Origin: Streptomyces tagetis
Lineage (GTDB): Bacteria > Actinomycetota > Actinomycetes > Streptomycetales > Streptomycetaceae
Direction: 5' to 3'
DNA: 64,000 nt
Assembly: GCF_018069565.1 (NCBI RefSeq)
Contig: NZ_JAGPNL010000004.1
Span: 521,053-585,052 of the forward strand
Under the pieces are notes generated by a model. The model searched no databases. It was not told where the DNA came from and was given only the letters and a program-made list of their open reading frames with translations. Of the stretch, positions 53,123 through 61,802 are shown one piece after another. A program made the translations under genes and the position numbers. The first letter of the stretch is position 1; the number at the start of each line of letters is the position of its first letter.

Positions 53123-53373
53123 CGGCCCCCTCCGAGGAACCGGCCCCGCGGCGCCGGCCGCAGCAGCGCAAGCAGGTGCTGCTGCGGCTGGACCCGCAGG
53201 TGTACGAGGCACTGGCCCGCTGGGCGGGCGACGAACTGCGCTCGGCCAACGCACAGATCGAGTTCCTGCTGCGCCGGGCCCTGTCGGAGGCGGGCCGCCT
53301 GCCCGGCGACACCGGTCCGCTGCCCCGCCGCGGCCGTCCGCCGGGGAACACGGGACCACCTCCGGCACGGTGA
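53119..53373 (+). CDS. Arc-like ribbon-helix-helix protein
   Basis: A protein of 84 aa. RKQVLLRLDPQVYEALARWAGDE is a strand followed by a helix, and LRSANAQIEFLLRRALSEAG is the second helix: the Arc/MetJ fold that dimerises and reads DNA with paired strands. A Pro/Gly/Arg tail follows. GTG overlaps the SPFH stop by 4 bp, so it is coupled. It could be a repressor of its own operon acting at the upstream palindrome; not proven. Ends at a 15-bp hairpin. Confidence 0.85.
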   Translation: MTAPSEEPAPRRRPQQRKQVLLRLDPQVYEALARWAGDELRSANAQIEFLLRRALSEAGRLPGDTGPLPRRGRPPGNTGPPPAR

Positions 53374-53414
53374 GGAAGAAGGGCGGGCTCCTGTCGGGGG
53401 CCCGCCCTTCTTCC
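53374..53414 (+). terminator. 15-bp hairpin after the SPFH operon
   Basis: Exact arms at 53374-53388 and 53400-53414 begin one base after the stop codon of the ribbon-helix-helix gene. Confidence 0.88.
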
Positions 53415-53508
53415 CTGTGACAGGGCTGTGACAACCACCCCTGACCTGCGGCCCCGCCCGGCGGACCTCCCTCTCCGGCATGGCGTGCACCGCTCTGCAC
53501 GATCTGCC

Positions 53509-53540
53509 TATACACCCAGCGTATACACCGTGTGTAGAGT
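53509..53540 (+). promoter_or_regulatory. PadR promoter with TATACACC operator repeats
   Basis: TATACACC occurs at 53509-53516 and 53522-53529 (13 bp apart). A 13-bp inverted repeat TACAC-CGT-GTGTA covers 53524-53536. -10 TAGAGT (53535-53540) lies 7 bp before the ATG of the PadR gene and overlaps the dyad, so bound PadR would block its own transcription. Confidence 0.6.
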
Positions 53541-53547
53541 GAGGCGC

Positions 53548-54072
53548 ATGTCCATCGGTCACACCCTCCTCGGGCTCCTGGAGTCCGGTCCGCGCCACGG
53601 TTACGACCTCAAACGCGCCTTCGACGAGAAGTTCGGTCACGACCGGCCGCTCCACTACGGCCAGGTCTACTCGACCATGTCCCGCCTGCTGAAGAACGGC
53701 CTCGTCGTGGTCGACGGCGTCGAGACCGGCGGCGGTCCCGAACGCAAGCGGTACGCGATCACCGACGCCGGCATCACCGACGTACAGCGCTGGCTCGCCA
53801 CGCCGGAGAAGCCCGAGCCGTACCTCCAGTCGACCCTGTACACCAAGGTCGTCCTCGCGCTGCTGACCCACCGCGACGCCGCCGACGTCCTCGACGCCCA
53901 GCGCTCCGAGCACCTGCGCAGCATGCGCATGCTCACCGACCGCAAGCGCAAGGGCGACCTCGCCGACCAGCTCATCTGCGACCACGCCCTGTTCCATCTC
54001 GAAGCCGACCTGCGCTGGCTGGAACTGACCGCCGCGCGCCTCGACAAACTCCGCGAAACGGTGGCCCCATGA
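53548..54072 (+). CDS. PadR family transcriptional regulator
   Basis: A protein of 174 aa. The winged-helix domain (MSIGHTLLGLLESGPRHGYDLKRAFDEKFGHDRPLHYGQVYSTMSRL in pieces, about 1-85) has the usual GYDLKR helix and PERKRYAITDAG wing; the C-terminal helical dimerisation domain (about 95-172) follows. The ATG at 53548 sits 7 bp after TAGAGT. It overlaps the ABC gene (ATGA). PadR proteins often repress adjacent efflux or lipid-linked transporter genes in response to the exported compound. Confidence 0.93.
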   Translation: MSIGHTLLGLLESGPRHGYDLKRAFDEKFGHDRPLHYGQVYSTMSRLLKNGLVVVDGVETGGGPERKRYAITDAGITDVQRWLATPEKPEPYLQSTLYTKVVLALLTHRDAADVLDAQRSEHLRSMRMLTDRKRKGDLADQLICDHALFHLEADLRWLELTAARLDKLRETVAP

Positions 54073-54758
54073 CCGCGCCAGAAGGTTCCCTGCTCTCCGC
54101 CGAGGGCCTGTGCAAGGCGTACGGCTCCACGATGGCCCTCGACGGCGCCTCGTTCTCCATCCACCCCGGCGAGGTCGTCGCCGTCATGGGCCCCTCCGGC
54201 TCGGGCAAGTCGACGCTGCTGCACTGCCTCGCCGGCATCGTGCCGCCCGACTCCGGCACCATCCTCTACCAGGGCCGGGAACTGTCCGCCATGAACGACG
54301 CCCAGCGCAGCGCCCTGCGCCGCAGCGAGTTCGGCTTCGTCTTCCAGTTCGGCCAGCTCGTGCCCGAGCTGACCTGCGTCGAGAACGTCGCCCTGCCGCT
54401 GCGCCTGAACGGCGCCCGGCGCAAAGAGGCCGAGCGCACCGCGCTCACCTGGATGGAACGGCTGGAGGTCGACGACCTGGCCAAGAAGCGGCCGGGAGAG
54501 GTCTCCGGCGGCCAGGGACAGCGCGTCGCGGTGGCGCGGTCGCTGGTGACCGGGCCGCGCGTCGTCTTCGCCGACGAGCCGACCGGCGCCCTGGACTCCC
54601 TCAACGGCGAGCGCGTCATGGAACTGCTCACGGACGCCGCCCGCACCACCAACGCCGCCGTCGTCCTCGTCACCCACGAGGCGCGCGTCGCCGCCTACTC
54701 CGACCGCGAGATCGTCGTCCGCGACGGCAAGTCCCGGGACATGGAGCGCGCCGTATGA
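54069..54758 (+). CDS. ABC transporter ATPase, LolD/MacB type
   Basis: ATP-binding protein of 229 aa. Walker A is GPSGSGKST, the Q-loop is FGFVFQFGQLVPEL, the signature is VSGGQGQRVAVAR, and Walker B is VVFADEPTGALD; this is the MacB/LolD/BceA subfamily. It pairs with the FtsX-type permease whose gene overlaps its stop by 4 bp. It is the second gene of a PadR-ABC-permease operon with ATGA overlaps at both junctions. Probable role: resistance or lipoprotein/peptide export, not assignable further. Confidence 0.93.
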   Translation: MTAPEGSLLSAEGLCKAYGSTMALDGASFSIHPGEVVAVMGPSGSGKSTLLHCLAGIVPPDSGTILYQGRELSAMNDAQRSALRRSEFGFVFQFGQLVPELTCVENVALPLRLNGARRKEAERTALTWMERLEVDDLAKKRPGEVSGGQGQRVAVARSLVTGPRVVFADEPTGALDSLNGERVMELLTDAARTTNAAVVLVTHEARVAAYSDREIVVRDGKSRDMERAV

Positions 54759-57103
54759 GCGTGAGCCGATGGGCCCGCGACCTGACCATGGGCGTCCGCT
54801 TCGCCGTCACCGGGGGACGCGAGGGATGGACCCGCGCCACGCTGACGGCGGTCGGCGTCGGGCTCGGCGTGGCGCTGCTGCTGCTGACGACGGCGCTGCC
54901 GAACGCGCTCTCCGTTCGACACGCCCGGGAGGCCGCCCGCGTCGACCTCACCTTCAGCCTCGACGCGCTGGAGAAGGCCGACGACACGCTGCTCGTCGCC
55001 CGCCTGGACAGCGACTTCCGCGACCGGTCGATCCGGGGCCGCGCCCTGGAGCCGGAGGGCCCGCGGGCCCCGCTCCCGCCGGGCGTGAACACGTTCCCCG
55101 CGCCGGGCGAGATGGTGGTCTCCCCCGCGCTGAAGCGGCTCCTGGAGTCGGACTCCGGCAAGCTGCTGCGCGAACGGCTGCCCGACCGGATCACCGGCAC
55201 CATCGGGGAGGCCGGGCTGATCGGCTCCTCCGAACTCGCCTACTACCAGGGCATCGACGGACTCGCCCAGCGGCTCGACGACGGGAACGGCTACATCGGC
55301 CGTATCGACCGCTTCGGCGACCCCCAGCCGGGCGAGGAACCGTCCGACCCGGTGCTGCTCCTGCTGATCCTGGTCGTCTTCGTGGTGCTGCTGATGCCGG
55401 TCGCCGTGTTCATCGCCGCGGCCGTCCGCTTCGGCGGCGAGCGGCGCGACCGGCGGCTCGCGGCGCTGCGGCTGGTGGGGGCCGACGGCGGGATGGCGCG
55501 GCGCATCGCGGCCGGCGAGGCCCTGGCGGGGGCGGTCCTCGGTCTGGTCTTCGGCGCCGGCTTCTTCCTGATCGGACGGCAGCTCGCCGGGAACACCGTC
55601 GTGTTCGAGGTGAGCGTCTTCCCCAGCTACCTCAACCCGTCGCCCGTGCTGGCGCTGCTGGTCGCGGTGGCGGTGCCGGCCGCGGCGGTGCTGGTGACCC
55701 TGTTCGCGCTGCGCGGGGTCGTCATCGAACCGCTCGGCGTGGTGCGCACCAGCCGTCCGACCCGGCGCCGGCTGTGGTGGCGGCTCCTGCTGCCGGTCGG
55801 CGGACTGGCCCTGCTCGTCCCGATGACCGGGATGGGCCGGGACAACGGCGACTTCAACCAGTACCTGGTGACCATCGGCGTCATGTCCCTGCTCATCGGG
55901 GTGACCGCGCTGCTGCCCTGGGTGGTCGAGGCGGTCGTCGCCCGGCTCGGCACCGGCGGCGTCTCCTGGCAGTTGGCGGTGCGCCGGCTCCAGCTCAGCA
56001 GCGGCACGGCGGCCCGCATGGTCAACGGCATCGCGGTGGCCGTCGCCGGGGCGATCGCGCTCCAGATGCTCTTCTCGGGCGTCGAGGGCGACTACACCAA
56101 CTCCACCGGGAACGAGGTGACGCTGGCCCAGATGGAGGTGAGGCTCCCGAGCCATGTACCGGTCGACCCGGCCGCCGAACGGCTCGGCGGCACCGAGGGC
56201 GTGACGGAGGCGTACGCCCTCGCCAAGGGCTGGATGGTCGACAGCGCCCACGACGCGGAGTCCGGCACCACCCTGACCGTCGGCGACTGCCCCTCCCTCC
56301 GCATGGTCGCCACGCTCCCCTCCTGCGAGGACGGCGACACCTTCTACGTCCGCGGCGCGGAGTACGACGGGGACGTCGACGTGGAGAAGATGGCGGTGCC
56401 GGGGAACACGATGTACCTCGACCCGTCGTACGAGGGCAACGAGGAGGGCCTGCAGATCCCCTGGACGATGCCGAAGGGCATGAAGGCGGCCGAACCCCGG
56501 CGCGGTCTGCTCGTCGGCATCGACCGGGGCGGCTTCCTGGTCACGAAGAAGGCGATGCCGGCCGCCGTCGCCCCGGCCCTGGACGGGAGCGTCTACCTGC
56601 GGCTGGACGAGTCGGTGCCGGACGTGCAGGACCTGGTGCGCAACACCGCGGCGGCCATCGACCCGCTGACGTACCCGATGACCTGGTCGGCCACCGAGCG
56701 CAGCGACCGCTTCACCGCCGTCCGCACCGGCCTCTTCGTGGGCGCCGCCTGTGTGCTGACGCTGATCGGGGCGAGCCTGCTGGTCTCGCAACTGGAGCAG
56801 TTGCGGGAGCGGCGCAAGCTGCTGTCGTCCCTGGTCGCCTTCGGCACCCGGCGCCGCACGCTGAGCCTGTCGGTGCTGTGGCAGACGGCGATCCCCGTCG
56901 CGCTGGGCCTGGTGCTGGCGACGGCGGTGGGCCTGGCCCTCGGCGTGGCGCTGCTGAAGATGACCGACACGCCGGTCCGTGTCGACCTGGGCAGCATCCT
57001 GGCCATGACCGGCATCGGCGGCGCGGTCGTCCTCGGGGTGACCCTGCTCAGCCTGCCGCCGCTGCTGCGGCTGATGCGTCCGGAGGGACTGCGGACGGAG
57101 TAG
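54755..57103 (+). CDS. FtsX/MacB-type ABC permease
   Basis: Permease of 782 aa. It has an N-terminal helix (about 27-45), a large extracytoplasmic domain, a core of helices around 205-235, 255-285 and 305-330, further helices near 360-400, a second large extracytoplasmic domain about 470-650, and a C-terminal trio of helices (about 660-770). This duplicated architecture (two FtsX domains) is typical of BceB-like or antibiotic-peptide efflux permeases in actinobacteria. Translationally coupled to its ATPase (ATGA). Confidence 0.9.
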   Translation: MSVSRWARDLTMGVRFAVTGGREGWTRATLTAVGVGLGVALLLLTTALPNALSVRHAREAARVDLTFSLDALEKADDTLLVARLDSDFRDRSIRGRALEPEGPRAPLPPGVNTFPAPGEMVVSPALKRLLESDSGKLLRERLPDRITGTIGEAGLIGSSELAYYQGIDGLAQRLDDGNGYIGRIDRFGDPQPGEEPSDPVLLLLILVVFVVLLMPVAVFIAAAVRFGGERRDRRLAALRLVGADGGMARRIAAGEALAGAVLGLVFGAGFFLIGRQLAGNTVVFEVSVFPSYLNPSPVLALLVAVAVPAAAVLVTLFALRGVVIEPLGVVRTSRPTRRRLWWRLLLPVGGLALLVPMTGMGRDNGDFNQYLVTIGVMSLLIGVTALLPWVVEAVVARLGTGGVSWQLAVRRLQLSSGTAARMVNGIAVAVAGAIALQMLFSGVEGDYTNSTGNEVTLAQMEVRLPSHVPVDPAAERLGGTEGVTEAYALAKGWMVDSAHDAESGTTLTVGDCPSLRMVATLPSCEDGDTFYVRGAEYDGDVDVEKMAVPGNTMYLDPSYEGNEEGLQIPWTMPKGMKAAEPRRGLLVGIDRGGFLVTKKAMPAAVAPALDGSVYLRLDESVPDVQDLVRNTAAAIDPLTYPMTWSATERSDRFTAVRTGLFVGAACVLTLIGASLLVSQLEQLRERRKLLSSLVAFGTRRRTLSLSVLWQTAIPVALGLVLATAVGLALGVALLKMTDTPVRVDLGSILAMTGIGGAVVLGVTLLSLPPLLRLMRPEGLRTE

Positions 57104-57199
57104 CGGCATACCCGCCGGCCGGGTGGCGTCCGGCGGGTCCGGGCCGGCGTGCGCGGCGCGCGCCGGCCCGGACGCGTGTCCGGCCCCTCCGATGGGGAG

Positions 57200-58138
57200 C
57201 TACTCCGTGACGATCCGGACCGGGAGGTCGCGCATCGCTTCCCTGAGGGCCGCCGCCAGTTCCTCGTACTCGGCGGAGCGCGCCGCGCCCGTGCGCATGG
57301 CGAGGGCGATCCGGCGGGTGGGGGCCGGTGAGGTGAAGGAGCCGGTGAGCAGCCGGCTGGAACGGGAGGTCTCCACCCGGACCGCGGTACGCGGCAGCAG
57401 CGTCACCCCGAGGCCGCCCGCGACGAGTTGGACCAGCGTCGACAGTCCGGCCGCGGTGGTGGTCGCCCGCGTGTCCGCCCGGCCGGCCTCCCGGCAGATC
57501 TCCAGGGCCTGGTCGCGCAGGCAGTGCCCCTCGTCCAGGAGCAGCAGCTTCAGCTCGCGCAGCGCCTCGCGCGGGATGCCCTCCCGGCCGCCGAGCCAGT
57601 GGCCGAGCGGGGTGACGAGCACGAAGTCCTCGTCGAAGAGGGGGAGTTCGGTGACCCCGGCGACGCCGAGCGGCACCGCGAGCAGCAGCAGGTCCAGCCG
57701 GCCCGAGGTCAGTCCTTCCAGCAGGCTCGCGGTCTGCTCCTCATGGACCTGGAGGTCGAGGTCCGGGTAGCGGTCGTGCACGAGCCGCAGCACGGCCGGC
57801 AGCAGGTAGGGTGCCACGGTCGGGATCGCGCCGAGCCGCAGCGCCCCGGTGAAGGGCGCCCGCACCGCCTCGGCCTCCTCCAGCAGCGCCCGTACCTCCG
57901 CGAGGACCGCCTTGGCCCGCACCGCGAGCCGCTCCCCCTCGGGCGAGAGCAGCACCTTGCGGGTGGTCCGCTCCAGCAGCGTGACACCGAGTGTCTCCTC
58001 CAGGGCGGACACGGCGCCCGAGAGCGCCGGCTGGCTCATGCCGATCGCGGCGGCGGCGTCGCGGAAGTGCAGGTGCTCGGCGACCGCCGCGAAAGCCCGC
58101 AACTGGGCAAGGCTGGGCTGCCTCTTCCGGCTCGTCAC
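57200..58138 (-). CDS. oxyR: Hydrogen-peroxide sensor OxyR
   Basis: LysR-family regulator of 312 aa. The winged helix (QPSLAQLRAFAAVAEHLHFRDAAAAIGMSQPALSGAVSALE in pieces, residues 7-47) and the effector domain are complete. The redox cysteines are Cys206 and Cys215 (GHCLRDQALEIC), nine residues apart as Cys199/Cys208 in E. coli OxyR. The GTG at 58138 has a strong GGAGGTGG site; the open frame continues into the divergent gap. It is divergent from ahpC, which it should activate upon disulfide formation. Confidence 0.95.
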   Translation of the reverse strand: MTSRKRQPSLAQLRAFAAVAEHLHFRDAAAAIGMSQPALSGAVSALEETLGVTLLERTTRKVLLSPEGERLAVRAKAVLAEVRALLEEAEAVRAPFTGALRLGAIPTVAPYLLPAVLRLVHDRYPDLDLQVHEEQTASLLEGLTSGRLDLLLLAVPLGVAGVTELPLFDEDFVLVTPLGHWLGGREGIPREALRELKLLLLDEGHCLRDQALEICREAGRADTRATTTAAGLSTLVQLVAGGLGVTLLPRTAVRVETSRSSRLLTGSFTSPAPTRRIALAMRTGAARSAEYEELAAALREAMRDLPVRIVTE

Positions 58139-58154
58139 TGATAGCCACCTCCGA

Positions 58155-58200
58155 TCAACACGACCGAGTGTAGCTATTTCACTAATCAATGCACTCTGTG
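58155..58200. promoter_or_regulatory. OxyR-ahpC intergenic operator region
   Basis: AT-rich segment with TAGCTATTTCACTAATC (58171-58187) and flanking TGTAG/CACTC elements resembling the ATAG/CTAT pattern of OxyR sites. It is centred between the divergent oxyR and ahpC starts (133-bp gap). Exact footprint unclear. Confidence 0.5.
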
Positions 58201-58271
58201 CCAACATCAGGAACGTCCAACCCATGGGAAACACTCGCATTTGGGGTGTTTCTTCGCTGCAAGGAGAGCGC

Positions 58272-58826
58272 GTGCTCACTGTCGGTGACAAGTTCCCCGA
58301 GTTCGAACTGACCGCCTGCGTCTCGCTGGAGAAGGGCAAGGAGTTCGAGACGATCGACCACAAGACCTACGAGGGCAAGTGGAAGGTCGTCTTCGCCTGG
58401 CCCAAGGACTTCACCTTCGTGTGCCCCACCGAGATCGCCGCCTTCGGCAAGCTGAACGACGAGTTCGCCGACCGTGACGCCCAGGTCCTCGGCTTCTCCG
58501 GCGACTCCGAGTTCGTCCACCACGCCTGGCGCAAGGACCACGACGACCTGCGCGACCTGCCGTTCCCGATGATGGCGGACTCCAAGCACGAGCTGATGCG
58601 CGACCTCGGCATCGAGGGCGAGGACGGCTTCGCCAAGCGCGCCGTCTTCATCGTCGACCAGAACAACGAGATCCAGTTCACCATGGTGACCGCCGGCTCC
58701 GTGGGCCGTAACCCCAAGGAGGTCCTGCGGGTCCTGGACGCCCTGCAGACCGACGAGCTGTGCCCGTGCAACTGGAGCAAGGGCGACGAGACCCTCGACC
58801 CGGTCGCGCTGCTGGCCGGGGAGTGA
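58272..58826 (+). CDS. ahpC: Alkyl hydroperoxide reductase AhpC
   Basis: Two-cysteine peroxiredoxin of 184 aa reducing peroxides. The peroxidatic cysteine is Cys51 in FTFVCPTE; the resolving pair is at Cys164/Cys166 (ELCPCNW), as in the AhpC type reduced by AhpD. The GTG at 58272 has AAGGAG 5 bp upstream. The open frame runs upstream, but the family start (VLTVGDKFPEFEL) is here. It is the first gene of an ahpC-ahpD pair under OxyR. Confidence 0.96.
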   Translation: MLTVGDKFPEFELTACVSLEKGKEFETIDHKTYEGKWKVVFAWPKDFTFVCPTEIAAFGKLNDEFADRDAQVLGFSGDSEFVHHAWRKDHDDLRDLPFPMMADSKHELMRDLGIEGEDGFAKRAVFIVDQNNEIQFTMVTAGSVGRNPKEVLRVLDALQTDELCPCNWSKGDETLDPVALLAGE

Positions 58827-58832
58827 CCTGAC

Positions 58833-59366
58833 ATGTCGCTCGACTCCCTCAAGTCCGCCATACCGGACTACGCCAAGGACCTGAAGCTCAACCTGGGCTC
58901 GGTCATCGGCAACTCCCCCCTCCCCGAGCAGCAGCTCTGGGGCGCCGTGCTGGCGACCGCGATCGCCTCGCGCTCCCCGATCGTGCTGCGCGAGCTGGAG
59001 CCGGAGGCGAAGGCGAACCTCTCGCCGGAGGCGTACACGGCCGCCAAGGCCGCCGCCGCCGTCATGGCGATGAACAACGTCTTCTACCGCACCCGGCACC
59101 TGCTGTCGGACCACGAGTACGGCACCCTGCGCGCCGGTCTGCGGATGAACGTCATCGGCAACCCCGGCGTCGACAAGGTCGACTTCGAGCTGTGGTCCTT
59201 CGCGGTCTCCGCCATCAACGGCTGCGGCATGTGCCTCGACTCGCACGAGCAGGTGCTCCGCAAGGCCGGCGTCGACCGGGAGACGATCCAGGAGGCGTTC
59301 AAGATCGCCGCCGTGGTCGAGGCCGTCGGTGCCACGCTGGACGCCGAGGCGGTCCTCGCCCAGTAG
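58833..59366 (+). CDS. ahpD: Alkylhydroperoxidase AhpD
   Basis: Reducing partner of AhpC, 177 aa. The thiol motif NGCGMCLDSH (Cys131, Cys134, His138) is complete. AhpD relays electrons from a lipoamide-type donor to AhpC, replacing the AhpF of enterics. The ATG lies 6 bp after the ahpC stop, with GGGGAG within the ahpC end, so expression is coupled. Followed by a strong hairpin. Confidence 0.96.
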   Translation: MSLDSLKSAIPDYAKDLKLNLGSVIGNSPLPEQQLWGAVLATAIASRSPIVLRELEPEAKANLSPEAYTAAKAAAAVMAMNNVFYRTRHLLSDHEYGTLRAGLRMNVIGNPGVDKVDFELWSFAVSAINGCGMCLDSHEQVLRKAGVDRETIQEAFKIAAVVEAVGATLDAEAVLAQ

Positions 59367-59388
59367 CGCCCACGCCACGCCGTACGAA

Positions 59389-59422
59389 GAGCCCCGTCCG
59401 CCCTCCAGGGCGGGCGGGGCTC
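59389..59422 (+). terminator. Hairpin after ahpD
   Basis: 16-bp arms (59389-59404 and 59407-59422) pair with one G-T wobble around a very short loop, 22 bp after the stop. Confidence 0.8.
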
Positions 59423-59423
59423 C

Positions 59424-59574
59424 GGCGTGTCCGGGAGTTCGGCGTGTCCGGGAGTCCGGGGGTCGCGGTGTCTTCGGGCTACGGCGTGTCCGGGGCGCAG
59501 TGTGCGCGGCTACGGCGTGTCCGGGCCCCGGCGTGTCCTCCCGGGGGCAGTGTGCCCGGGGCTACGGCGTGTCC
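59424..59574 (+). repeat. Six GGCGTGTCC copies
   Basis: Copies start at 59424, 59441, 59483, 59514, 59530 and 59566; several are preceded by CTAC and followed by CGGG, and CAGTGTGC recurs twice between them. Non-coding gap between the ahpD terminator and the AI-2E gene. Spacing 17, 42, 31, 16 and 36 bp. Confidence 0.75.
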
Positions 59575-59590
59575 CGGGGGCCGTGGTGGC

Positions 59591-60973
59591 TCACCGTTGC
59601 GGGGCCGGTTCCTCACCGTCGTGCGGGCCGGGCGCCGGGGCGGTGTCCTGGGCCGGCGCCTCGCGTGGCCGCGGCGTCTGACGCAGTGCCGCCTCGCGGG
59701 AGTACGCGCCGAGATAGCCGACGACGGTGTTGGCCACCGCCACCAGCGGTACAGCGACCACGGCGCCGCCGATGCCGGCCACCATGCCGCCGACGGCGAC
59801 GGAGAGCACCACGGCGAGCGGGTGCACCCGCACCGCCCGGCCGAGGATGAACGGCTGGAGAATGTGGCCCTCGATCTGCTGCACCGCCAGCACCACGACG
59901 AGCGTCATGACGGCCGTGAACACGCCCTGGGTGACCAGTGCCACCACCACGGCGAGCGCCCCCGACATCACGGCGCCGACGAGCGGGATGAAGGCGAACA
60001 GGAAGATGAACACGGCGAGCGGGACGGCCATCGGCACGTCCAGGAAGTAGATGCCGAGCCCGATGAAGATGGCGTCGATCAGCGCCACGATCACCGTGCC
60101 CCGCACGTACGCGGTCAGCGTCCGCCAGGCGCGCGGGCCGGCGCCGGCCACGCCGGGGCGGGCAGCCGCCGGCACCAGCTTCAGCGCCCAGTGCCAGATC
60201 CGCCGGCCGTCGTAGAGGAGGAAGAGCACGGAGAAGGCGGCCAGCAGGATGCCGGTCAGCGCCTCCACGACGACGGTGACGCCCTCCAGTCCGGCCGAGG
60301 TGATCTGGTCGGTGTTGGCGCCGACCGCCTCGCGCAGGCTCTTGGCGATCTCGTTGATCTGCTTGTCGGTGACGTGGAAGGGGCTGTCCAGCAGCCACTT
60401 GCGCAGTTCGTCGATGCCGTCCTGGACCTGGTGGGAGAGGCTGCTGATGTTCTCCATCACCTGCCAGGTGACGAACCAGCCCATCAGGCCCATGACGACG
60501 AAGCCGAGGATCGCGGTGAGCGCCGTCGCCGGTCCGCGCGGCACGCCGTGACGGCGCAGCCAGGCCACGGTCGGCTGGAGCAGCGCCGTGATCAACAGGG
60601 CGGCGACGAAGGCCAGGACGACGAGTTGGACGGCGCTGATGACCCGCATCAGCACCCAGACGGTGCCGGCGAGGACGAGCAGCCGCCACCCGGCCTCGGC
60701 GGCGACGCGCATCCCCCACGGGACGGCCTGCGCGGGATCGGGCCGGTGCTGCGGCACCGGGACCGGCGGGTGGTCGAGAGGGTCGGACTCGGCCGCGTGC
60801 CCGCCGGACGCGGGTGCCCCGGGGGCGGGGTCCGGGCCGGCGAGCGGCACGGCACCGACGGGAACGGGGACGTCCGTCTCCGCTTCCACCTCGGCGCGGC
60901 GCTCGTCCAGTTGCCTGCTCATCCGCGTCAGTTCGGCACCCAGCAGGCCGAGCCACCCTGGCACTCGTGACAT
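59591..60973 (-). CDS. AI-2E family transporter
   Basis: Membrane protein of 460 aa of the PerM/AI-2E exporter family. A Pro/Ala-rich N-terminus of about 85 residues is followed by ~8 helices, a helical cytoplasmic insert (MENISSLSHQVQDGIDELRKW), and the conserved C-terminal segment VVLAVQQIEGHILQPFILGRAVRVHPLAVVL. ATG 60973 has GAGGA 6 bp upstream; the frame extends upstream without support. The family name is historical; most members transport other small solutes, and the substrate here is unknown. Confidence 0.9.
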   Translation of the reverse strand: MSRVPGWLGLLGAELTRMSRQLDERRAEVEAETDVPVPVGAVPLAGPDPAPGAPASGGHAAESDPLDHPPVPVPQHRPDPAQAVPWGMRVAAEAGWRLLVLAGTVWVLMRVISAVQLVVLAFVAALLITALLQPTVAWLRRHGVPRGPATALTAILGFVVMGLMGWFVTWQVMENISSLSHQVQDGIDELRKWLLDSPFHVTDKQINEIAKSLREAVGANTDQITSAGLEGVTVVVEALTGILLAAFSVLFLLYDGRRIWHWALKLVPAAARPGVAGAGPRAWRTLTAYVRGTVIVALIDAIFIGLGIYFLDVPMAVPLAVFIFLFAFIPLVGAVMSGALAVVVALVTQGVFTAVMTLVVVLAVQQIEGHILQPFILGRAVRVHPLAVVLSVAVGGMVAGIGGAVVAVPLVAVANTVVGYLGAYSREAALRQTPRPREAPAQDTAPAPGPHDGEEPAPQR

Positions 60974-61038
60974 GATCCGTCCTCTTCCCCCGTGTGTCCC
61001 ACCACTCCCCCGGAGCCGTCGGTTCCGACCGTACAGGG

Positions 61039-61073
61039 CGAAGCCCCCCACCATAGGACGGCGGGGGGCTTCG
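61039..61073 (-). terminator. Hairpin after the SLT-domain gene
   Basis: Exact 11-bp arms (61039-61049 and 61063-61073), 31 bp after the stop of the cell-wall hydrolase gene on the minus strand. Confidence 0.8.
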
Positions 61074-61103
61074 GGGGGTTGAGCGAGGACCGGGTCCGGC
61101 GGC

Positions 61104-61802
61104 TCAGTACCAGTGGTTGGCCTGCCAGAAGGCCCAGGCGTCACACGGGCTGCCGTAGCGGCTGTCCATGTAGTTGAGGCCCCACTTGATCTGGGTGGCC
61201 GGGTTGGTCTGCCAGTCGGCGCCCACCGACGACATCTTGGAGCCGGGCAGGGCCTGGAAGAGACCGTAGGCACCGGAGGACGGGTTGACCGCCTTGTAGT
61301 TCCAGCTCGACTCGTGGTTCACGATGTTGCTGAAGCACTGCCACTGGCCGGCCGGCACCATCTGGCGGGCCATGGCCTGGATCTGGCTGACGGTGTAGCT
61401 GCTCTGGACGGCGAAGCTGGTGGCCTCCTGGCGCGCGGCGTCGCGGCTGGCCGCGGCCTTCTCCTCCTCGCGCTTCTTGGCCTCCTCGGCCGCCTTCTTC
61501 GCCTTCTCCTGCTTGGCGACGGCGGTCTGGGCGGCTGCCTTGCGGGCGGCCTCCTCGGCGTCCTTCTTGGCGCTGGCGTCCGCGGCGATGGCCTGGGCGT
61601 CGGCCTGCTGCGTCAGGGAAGCGGTCTGCACCTGGGCCTGCTGGCCGACGGGGATGTCCGCGAGCAACGTCGTGCCACTGGCCGTCGCTTCGGCGTCGTT
61701 GTTCTGCGCCGTGCTGCCCGAGGCAACACCGACGACGCTTCCGACAGCGGTGACCGCGGTGGCCGAGGCCACTGCGAATCCCCGGACCGAGATCCGGCTC
61801 AC
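61104..61802 (-). CDS. Secreted transglycosylase-like (SLT) protein
   Basis: A protein of 232 aa. A signal peptide (about 1-30, ending VASGSTAQ) leads to a charged Ala/Lys/Glu-rich coiled coil (about 70-125) and a C-terminal lysozyme-like domain (about 140-232; catalytic Glu164 in NHESSW, then AVNPSSGAYGLFQALPGSKM). It should cleave or remodel peptidoglycan glycan strands. GTG 61802 has AAGGA 4-5 bp upstream and starts the signal peptide; ATG 61820 would add six residues. The upstream region to 62,273 is long (471 bp). Confidence 0.88.
   Translation of the reverse strand: MSRISVRGFAVASATAVTAVGSVVGVASGSTAQNNDAEATASGTTLLADIPVGQQAQVQTASLTQQADAQAIAADASAKKDAEEAARKAAAQTAVAKQEKAKKAAEEAKKREEEKAAASRDAARQEATSFAVQSSYTVSQIQAMARQMVPAGQWQCFSNIVNHESSWNYKAVNPSSGAYGLFQALPGSKMSSVGADWQTNPATQIKWGLNYMDSRYGSPCDAWAFWQANHWY

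Noticed and set aside
59424..59574. Possible CRISPR array
   Set aside because: Repeat unit only 9 bp, irregular 16-42 bp spacing, no cas genes.
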